Shown here in pieces: positions 1-3,667 of a stretch of 5,134 nt of DNA (the stretch's first letter is position 1; each line of letters starts with the position of its first letter). The translations under genes and the position numbers were made by a program. The DNA is from an uncultured Azospirillum sp. (GTDB lineage Bacteria; Pseudomonadota; Alphaproteobacteria; Azospirillales; Azospirillaceae). Location: NCBI GenBank assembly GCA_937960755.1, contig CALGOL010000659.1, positions 1-5,134 of the forward strand, written 5' to 3'. The notes under the pieces are model-generated. The model worked only from the letters and a program-made list of their open reading frames with translations, searched no databases and was not told where the DNA came from.

Positions 1-490
1 GCCCCGAACCGATGGGCGCGCCCCACGGCATCAGCACCCGGCAACCGGCGTCCAGCAGCCGCGCCGCCGCGCCCAGATCGGCGGTGGTGTAGGGAAACAC
101 CTCAAAGCCGTCGGCGCACAACACACGCGCCGCCTCCACCAACGCGAACAGGTCGGGTTCCAGCAAATCGTCGCCGCCGGTGACCTCCAGCTTGATCCAC
201 GGCGTTTCAAACACTTCCCGCGCCATTTGCGCCGTCGTCACCGCTTCCTTCACCGTGCGGCAGCCGGCGGTGTTGGGCAGCACCCGCGCGCCGGTTTCGG
301 CGCTGACGCCGCGGATCAGGTCCCAGAACTGTTGTCCCGCCCGTCCGCCGCCGGATTCGCGGCGCAGCGACACGGTGACGATCTCCACCCCCGCCGCTTT
401 CACCGCGTCGGCCAGCACGGCGGGGGAGGGATAGCGGGCGGTGCCCAGCATCAACGGGCGGTTCAGGCGCACGCCGTAAAAATCGCGCAT
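1..490 (-). CDS. thiG: Thiazole synthase ThiG (partial, C-terminus beyond window)
   Basis: ThiG is the cytosolic TIM-barrel enzyme that condenses 1-deoxy-D-xylulose 5-phosphate, dehydroglycine (from ThiO here) and ThiS thiocarboxylate into the thiazole phosphate precursor of thiamine. I translated 163 codons from the ATG at 490-488. Visible family signatures are LMLGTARYPS near residues 13-22, SLRRES near 41-46, LPNTAGC at 71-77, and WIKLEV at 98-103, where K100 matches the Schiff-base lysine. MPWGAPIGSG lies at the cut end, around 154-163; many ThiG proteins have Leu where this one has Trp. Full-length ThiG is about 255-265 residues, so roughly the last 95 are missing only because the window ends. 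The start is fixed by a perfect Shine-Dalgarno lying inside the end of thiS, with four bases between the thiS stop and this ATG, which suggests translational coupling. Identification is secure. Confidence 0.95.
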   Translation of the reverse strand, partial: MRDFYGVRLNRPLMLGTARYPSPAVLADAVKAAGVEIVTVSLRRESGGGRAGQQFWDLIRGVSAETGARVLPNTAGCRTVKEAVTTAQMAREVFETPWIKLEVTGGDDLLEPDLFALVEAARVLCADGFEVFPYTTADLGAAARLLDAGCRVLMPWGAPIGSG

Positions 491-494
491 CGGG

Positions 495-695
495 TCAACC
501 TCCTTGCATCGGCGCGACCACGTCCACCGTGTCGCCGGATGTGAGACGAGCGGCGGCGCGCCGCCCTTTGGGAACGAATTCGCCATTCAGCGCCGTGGCG
601 GCGACGGCGTCGGCCAGCCCGATTTCCGCCATTAGCGCCGCCAGATCGGCGGCTGCGACGCGGCGAGCTTCGCCGTTCAGCGTCAGATCGATCAT
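495..695 (-). CDS. thiS: Sulfur carrier protein ThiS
   Basis: ThiS is a 66-residue ubiquitin-like (beta-grasp) sulfur carrier. Its C-terminal Gly-Gly is adenylated and converted to a thiocarboxylate that donates sulfur to ThiG. The sequence shows the small size, the N-terminal strand IDLTLNGE, the central ALNGEFVPKGR typical of the family (about residues 35-45), the GDTVDVVAPMQGG ending, and the obligatory di-glycine at 65-66. The ATG overlaps the thiO stop in ATGA (bases 692-695), and a GAGGT ribosome site lies six bases upstream (702-706), so translation is probably coupled to thiO. It sits between thiO and thiG in the usual thiazole-branch order. The MoaD-type molybdopterin carrier is the main alternative and is excluded by context. 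Low overall sequence conservation is normal for this protein. Confidence 0.94.
   Translation of the reverse strand: MIDLTLNGEARRVAAADLAALMAEIGLADAVAATALNGEFVPKGRRAAARLTSGDTVDVVAPMQGG
498..505 (-). promoter_or_regulatory. thiG ribosome binding site embedded in thiS
   Basis: On the minus strand the octamer AAGGAGGT is a full match to the 16S anti-Shine-Dalgarno and ends seven bases before the thiG ATG. The same bases are the last codons of thiS, including both glycine codons (GGA GGT) of its reactive C-terminus. This decides the thiG start. Confidence 0.85.
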
Positions 696-1723
696 GGTTC
701 GACCTCGGGGAAGCGAGCGCCGTCCAGCATGATTTCGGCGGCCATGCGCGCCATGCCGGGGGCGGCGAGGAAGCCGTGGCGGTAGAAGCCGTTGACCGAA
801 ATCACCCGGCCGTCGCGGCGGATGCGCGGCAGATTGTCGGCGAAGGCCGGGCGGGCCTCGGCGCCGATTTCCAACACCGCGGCGTCGGCGAAGCCGGGAT
901 GCAGCGCGCAGGCGGCGGCGATCAGGTCAGCCAGCGAGCGGGCGGAGGGCGGCCCGCGGTCGTCGCTTTCAATCATCGTGGCGCCGACCATGTAAACCCC
1001 GCCGCCCCGCGGCACGACATAGACCGGAACCCGCGGATGCAGCAGCCGGGTCGGCCGGGTCAGCGCGACGTCGGGGGCGCGCAAGGATAAGGTTTCGCCG
1101 CGCACGCTGCGCAGATCGGGCAGGCGGTCGCGGGCGTCGACACCGCGACAATCGACCACCCAGTCGGCGTCAAGCCGCGTCGGGTCGGCGTCGACGCCCC
1201 AACGCATGACGACGTCCAAATCCCCGAGCCGCCGCACCAGCGCCTTCAGCGCCGCCACCGGGTCAAGCCAACCTTCGTCCGGGAAGTGCAGGCCGGCGGA
1301 AAAACGGTCCTCCAGGTCGGGCTCCAGCCGGCGCACCGCCGCCGCGTCAAGCCGGAGGTGGTTTTGCGTGCGGCTGGCGAAGCGCCCCAACGCGCCGGGG
1401 TCGGCGGCGGAGGCCAGCACCAGACTGCCGCCCGTGGTCATTTCGGGGACGCGGGCCGACCAGTATTCCAGCGCCTCCAGCCCCAGCCGGGCGATGAGGG
1501 AATCGGGCGACACCGGCTCGCAGCCCAATTCCAGCTCGCACCACGGCGCGATCATGCCGCCGGCCATGCGCGAGCAGCCGGCGGCGAAGGGAACCGGGCT
1601 GCGGTCGAGCACGGTGACCGAGACGCCGCGTTCGGCCAGCGCCAGCGCGACGGTCAGGCCGGCGACCCCGGCCCCGACCACCACAGCGCTGGGACGCGCC
1701 GATAGGGGTGATAAGGAAGACAC
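692..1723 (-). CDS. thiO: FAD-dependent glycine oxidase ThiO
   Basis: ThiO is a flavoprotein of the D-amino-acid-oxidase superfamily that oxidises glycine to dehydroglycine (iminoglycine), the C-N unit for the thiazole in aerobic bacteria that lack the ThiH route. The 343 residues match the usual family length. The Rossmann dinucleotide motif VVGAGVAG lies at 15-22 and continues into an ALALAERG helix, followed by VTVLDR with an acidic residue for ribose binding. GGMIAPWCELE at 55-65 is the FAD-proximal segment. YVVPRGGG at 235-242 leads into VGATMIES, RPAFADNLPRI is at 291-301, and the C-terminal NGFYRHGFLAAPG (311-323) carries the substrate and flavin contact region. The start is GTG (1723-1721), chosen because the only strong ribosome site (GGAGGAG, 1740-1734) precedes it by ten bases and no other start lies between them and the Rossmann strand. 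It is the first gene after the TPP riboswitch. Confidence 0.95.
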   Translation of the reverse strand: MSSLSPLSARPSAVVVGAGVAGLTVALALAERGVSVTVLDRSPVPFAAGCSRMAGGMIAPWCELELGCEPVSPDSLIARLGLEALEYWSARVPEMTTGGSLVLASAADPGALGRFASRTQNHLRLDAAAVRRLEPDLEDRFSAGLHFPDEGWLDPVAALKALVRRLGDLDVVMRWGVDADPTRLDADWVVDCRGVDARDRLPDLRSVRGETLSLRAPDVALTRPTRLLHPRVPVYVVPRGGGVYMVGATMIESDDRGPPSARSLADLIAAACALHPGFADAAVLEIGAEARPAFADNLPRIRRDGRVISVNGFYRHGFLAAPGMARMAAEIMLDGARFPEVEP

Positions 1724-1733
1724 GACTTCAGAT

Positions 1734-1740
1734 CTCCTCC
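1734..1740 (-). promoter_or_regulatory. thiO ribosome binding site, potentially sequestered
   Basis: GGAGGAG on the minus strand lies ten bases before the GTG start, a slightly long spacing. The downstream part of this element can pair with GGGUCUCC at 1761-1754, against GGAGAUCU at 1737-1730 (eight pairs including two G-U, 16-base loop). This is a candidate on/off hairpin for translational control by the upstream riboswitch. The pairing was found by eye and not folded. Confidence 0.6.
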
Positions 1741-1795
1741 GATGCGGATGGATGGAGACCCGGAAACGACGGACAAATGGCGGGAAGACGTCAGC

Positions 1796-1920
1796 CCCGT
1801 CCCTTCGCCGGCATGACCCGGATCAGGTTCAAAGGGTTCCCGCGGTCGCCCCGGCCGTATTTTTGGCGCGGGATCGCTGGCGGTGTCTCAGCCCCTTCAT
1901 CGGGGCTCCCCTCGGACGAG
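1796..1920 (-). ncRNA. TPP riboswitch (THI element)
   Basis: This cis-acting RNA in the thiOSG leader binds thiamine pyrophosphate and represses the operon when the vitamin is plentiful. Read on the minus strand, it shows P1 as CUCGUCC (1920-1914) with GGACGGG (1802-1796). P3 is AGCCCC/GGGGCU (1907-1902 with 1895-1890), followed by the pyrimidine-sensing CUGAGA. The highly conserved pyrophosphate-side core is ACCCUUUGAACCUGAUCCGG followed by GUCAUGCCGGCGAAGGGA (about 1836-1800). Between the two halves is an additional perfect 7-bp stem, UCCCGCG (1873-1867) with CGCGGGA (1844-1838), a variable arm. About 72 bases separate P1 from the thiO start. I see no clear intrinsic terminator there, so control of translation initiation is the more likely mode. 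Identification is secure; mechanism is inferred. Confidence 0.96.
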
Positions 1921-1924
1921 CGGG

Positions 1925-1953
1925 AAAATGCCGCCTTCTTCGGGCGGCGTCAA
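1925..1953 (-). promoter_or_regulatory. Candidate promoter of the thi operon
   Basis: On the minus strand TTGACG (1953-1948) is followed after 17 bases by CATTTT (1930-1925). The -35 is good and the -10 weak. Transcription would start near 1918-1920, at the base of riboswitch P1, which is where the transcript needs to begin, and this agreement is the main support. The spacer is almost entirely filled by a palindrome (listed separately). Confidence 0.4.
1930..1948. repeat. 19-bp GC palindrome within the thi promoter spacer
   Basis: GCCGCC (1930-1935) and GGCGGC (1943-1948) are perfect inverted arms around a seven-base centre. They fill the interval between the proposed -35 and -10 of the thi promoter. 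The element could be an operator, or a short hairpin; on the minus strand it is followed by ATTTT, which is terminator-like but with too short a T-run to call. Confidence 0.5.
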
Positions 1954-1973
1954 CATTTCCTGCAAATCGATGC

Positions 1974-2003
1974 TTGACAGGGGGAGGGGCTTTTGGCAAA
2001 TAT
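1974..2003 (+). promoter_or_regulatory. Candidate promoter of tRNA-Ala
   Basis: A perfect TTGACA (1974-1979) is followed after 18 bases by AAATAT (1998-2003) and then a GC-rich stretch (CCGCGCC), the type of discriminator often seen at stable-RNA promoters under stringent control. The start would be near 2010, giving a leader of about 30 bases ahead of the mature tRNA 5' end at 2041. The -10 is only a partial match. Confidence 0.55.
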
Positions 2004-2040
2004 CCGCGCCACGCCGGGACCGCCGGTTGGAATAGAGTGT

Positions 2041-2116
2041 GGGGCCGTAGCTCAGCTGGGAGAGCGACGCGTTCGCAATGCGTAGGTCGGGAGTTCGATC
2101 CTCCTCGGCTCCACCA
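2041..2116 (+). tRNA. tRNA-Ala (anticodon CGC)
   Basis: A complete 76-base cloverleaf with an encoded CCA end. The acceptor stem GGGGCCG (2041-2047) pairs with CGGCTCC (2106-2112) and contains G3:U70, the classic alanine identity element. The D stem is GCTC/GAGC (2050-2053 with 2062-2065). The anticodon stem ACGCG/TGCGT encloses loop TTCGCAA with anticodon CGC at 2074-2076, reading the GCG alanine codon that is abundant in the neighbouring genes. The T arm is GGGAG-TTCGATC-CTCCT (2089-2105). Discriminator A is at 2113 and CCA at 2114-2116. It is a single gene, not part of an rRNA operon in this window, and is convergent with the pentapeptide-repeat gene. I see no convincing intrinsic terminator in the 65 bases after it. 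Confidence 0.97.
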
Positions 2117-2118
2117 AT

Positions 2119-2136
2119 TCCTCAAAATCCTCAAAA
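2119..2136. repeat. Tandem 9-bp direct repeat after tRNA-Ala
   Basis: TCCTCAAAA occurs twice head to tail immediately after the tRNA, in an A-rich strip between two convergent genes. No function is visible; it may be a slippage product. Confidence 0.6.
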
Positions 2137-2181
2137 TACAAAATCGTTTTGATAATGACGCGGGTCGTTCGGCCCCGGGCG

Positions 2182-3504
2182 TCAGTCGTCGTTTTCAGTC
2201 GGCATGACGCAGCCTTGCAAATCGGCCCCGTCAAAGCTGGTTCCGCGCACCGTCGCCCCGCTCAGGTCGGCCTGTTCGAGATTGGCGTGGGAAAAATCGG
2301 CGCACACCAGATTGGCGCAGCGCAGCGAAGCGCCCGACAGCGTCGCGCGGATAAAGCGCGCCCCCACCGCATTGACCGGCCACAGCCGGCCGGTCGGCTG
2401 GCCTTGGGCGTTTTTGATCTCCACCGGCTGAAGACTGGCTCCGGCCAATACCGCTTCTTTTAAATTGGCGTCCTTTAGCGACGCGCCGTCCAGCACCGCC
2501 TTGCGCAATATGCAAGATGACAGGTCGGCCCCGGAGAAGTCGGCCATCGCCAACAGCGCGTTGGTCAGGTTGGCCCCGGTGAGATTGGCGCCGCACAGCG
2601 TGGCGGCGCTGAGATTGACGTCGCTGAGGTCGGCGCGGTGCAGGTCGCGTCCGGTCAGGTCGGCGCGCTCGCCTTCCGCGCCGTTGGTCGCCACCCAGCG
2701 CTGATGCCGTTCAATGCGCAGGCGCAAATCGTCCGGCAACGGTCGCCCCCGGAAGCCCAGCGACGCGCCTTCCAGATCGGCGCCGAGAAAATCCGCCGTG
2801 TCGGTCAGCGCGCCTTCAAAATTCGCCCCGCGCAGATTGGCCCCGGTGAAATCGGCGTTGGCGAGGTCGGCGTTTTGAAAACACGCCCCTTCCAGCGACG
2901 CGCCTAGAAATTGCCCGTTGCGCAGATTGGCGGCGCGAAAATTGGCGTTCTTGCCTTTTGTCCGATTGAGCAGCGCCCCGGCGAGGCAGGCGCCGGAAAA
3001 ATCCGCCCCGCCGATGCGGGCGCCGGTCAAATCGGCGCCGTCAAGATTCGCCATGGGGAGCGCCGCGTCGCTGAGATCGCTGTCGGAAAGATTGGCGCGG
3101 TGGAACTGCAACCCGTCAGAACCGTTGTCGTCGCGGCGCAGCATCGCGCCGCCGCGAAAATCCGCCTCGCGGAACTTGCAACGGGTCAGGATCGCCGCCC
3201 GCAGATTGGCCCCGCGCAGGTCGGCGCGGGTCAGGTCGCTGTCGCCAAGATCGGCGCTTTCCAGCGCGGCGGAAAACAAGTCCGCCTCCACCAAATCCGT
3301 TCCCCGCATATTGGCGCCGTTCAGCACCACGCCGGGCAGCCGGCCGCGCCGTAATTGCGCGCCGCTCAAGCTGACGCCCTGCAAGTTGACTGCGGCGAGG
3401 TCGGCGCGGCGGCCGTTCGGCGCTCCGGTCAACCATTTCTCGTGATCGGCCAACAGTTTCAACAGATCCTTTGGGCTTAGTTGACGCATGCCGTTCGCCA
3501 TCAT
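2182..3504 (-). CDS. Two-module pentapeptide-repeat protein
   Basis: This 440-residue protein consists mostly of pentapeptide repeats of the A(D/N)Lxx type, for example ADLGDSDLTRADLRGANL around 84-101 and ADLANADFTGANLRGANF around 212-229. This family folds as a right-handed quadrilateral beta-helix. Two related modules are visible. Module one runs from about 12 to 250 and opens with HEKWL (21-25) then GRRADL (31-36). Module two runs from about 258 to 434 and opens with HQRWV (267-271) then GERADL (278-283). Each is preceded by a short amphipathic helix-like stretch (DLLKLLAD, DLRLRIER). The helix is interrupted near 122-131 (RRDDNGSDG) and 360-375. There is no signal peptide or membrane segment, so it is probably cytosolic. 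The function is unknown; such proteins often act as interaction scaffolds, and resemblance to the gyrase-protecting Qnr/MfpA type is only at the level of fold. The start ATG ATG lacks a Shine-Dalgarno and lies just after a promoter, so the mRNA may be leaderless. Met6 is an alternative start. Confidence 0.93.
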   Translation of the reverse strand: MMANGMRQLSPKDLLKLLADHEKWLTGAPNGRRADLAAVNLQGVSLSGAQLRRGRLPGVVLNGANMRGTDLVEADLFSAALESADLGDSDLTRADLRGANLRAAILTRCKFREADFRGGAMLRRDDNGSDGLQFHRANLSDSDLSDAALPMANLDGADLTGARIGGADFSGACLAGALLNRTKGKNANFRAANLRNGQFLGASLEGACFQNADLANADFTGANLRGANFEGALTDTADFLGADLEGASLGFRGRPLPDDLRLRIERHQRWVATNGAEGERADLTGRDLHRADLSDVNLSAATLCGANLTGANLTNALLAMADFSGADLSSCILRKAVLDGASLKDANLKEAVLAGASLQPVEIKNAQGQPTGRLWPVNAVGARFIRATLSGASLRCANLVCADFSHANLEQADLSGATVRGTSFDGADLQGCVMPTENDD

Positions 3505-3510
3505 AAAGTG

Positions 3511-3538
3511 TTTATATTTTTGTTATGACTACTTTCAA
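3511..3538 (-). promoter_or_regulatory. Candidate promoter of the pentapeptide-repeat gene
   Basis: Read on the minus strand, TTGAAA (3538-3533), 16 bases, then TATAAA (3516-3511), both close to sigma-70 consensus. The expected start falls six to seven bases downstream, at or within a base or two of the ATG at 3504-3502. It lies in an AT-rich island that contrasts with the surrounding GC-rich sequence. Confidence 0.6.
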
Positions 3539-3599
3539 TCTTAGGCGACCGGCCGTAAAAATTTACTTACTAATCTAATTTATTGAATGAGTCCGCCGC

Positions 3600-3619
3600 C
3601 GCCGCAGTCAGGCGCGGCG
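3600..3619 (+). other. GC hairpin followed by T-rich run in leader of the regulator gene
   Basis: CGCCGC (3600-3605) and GCGGCG (3614-3619) form a 6-bp stem with an eight-base loop, followed by TTTGCATATCTTTTG. It resembles a weak intrinsic terminator or attenuator lying between any promoter in the AT island and the ATG at 3668. The T-run is interrupted, so strength is doubtful. Confidence 0.35.
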
Positions 3620-3667
3620 TTTGCATATCTTTTGTTTAAGAAAGAACCCGTGGCGGGCGAGGGACGC

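Larger units (their letters stand above)
3505..3667. other. Divergent AT-rich intergenic region
   Basis: This 163-bp spacer separates the divergent pentapeptide-repeat and response-regulator genes. Its left two thirds (3505-3590) are strikingly AT-rich and hold the minus-strand promoter. I could not find a convincing plus-strand sigma-70 promoter; candidate AT hexamers around 3563-3586 lack a matching -35. The right third contains CCG triplets, a GC hairpin and a short T-rich run before the response-regulator ribosome site (GAGGGA, 3659-3664). Confidence 0.6.

Noticed and set aside
2092..2136. tRNA 3' end plus adjacent direct repeat as an integration (att) site
   Set aside because: No integrase, no second copy of the tRNA 3' end and no composition shift are visible; the 9-bp repeat does not derive from the tRNA sequence.
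2117..2181. Intrinsic terminator between convergent tRNA-Ala and the pentapeptide-repeat gene
   Set aside because: Only short stems are present (CAAAA/TTTTG and CGGG/CCCG), and neither has a GC-rich stem directly followed by a T-run on either strand.
1206..2207. Long plus-strand open frame of 333 codons
   Set aside because: It runs antisense through thiO, then across the TPP riboswitch and the tRNA-Ala gene. Its Ser/Arg/Ala-rich product matches nothing and is a by-product of GC-rich codon periodicity.
2911..3445. Plus-strand open frames opposite the pentapeptide-repeat gene, giving periodic IGAxKI-like peptides
   Set aside because: The periodicity simply mirrors the 15-base repeat unit of the minus-strand gene; there is no ribosome site or independent family match.
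2182..3504. Qnr-like quinolone-resistance protein
   Set aside because: The protein is about twice the Qnr length, with two capped modules and a different layout; the pentapeptide-repeat fold alone does not support a resistance role.
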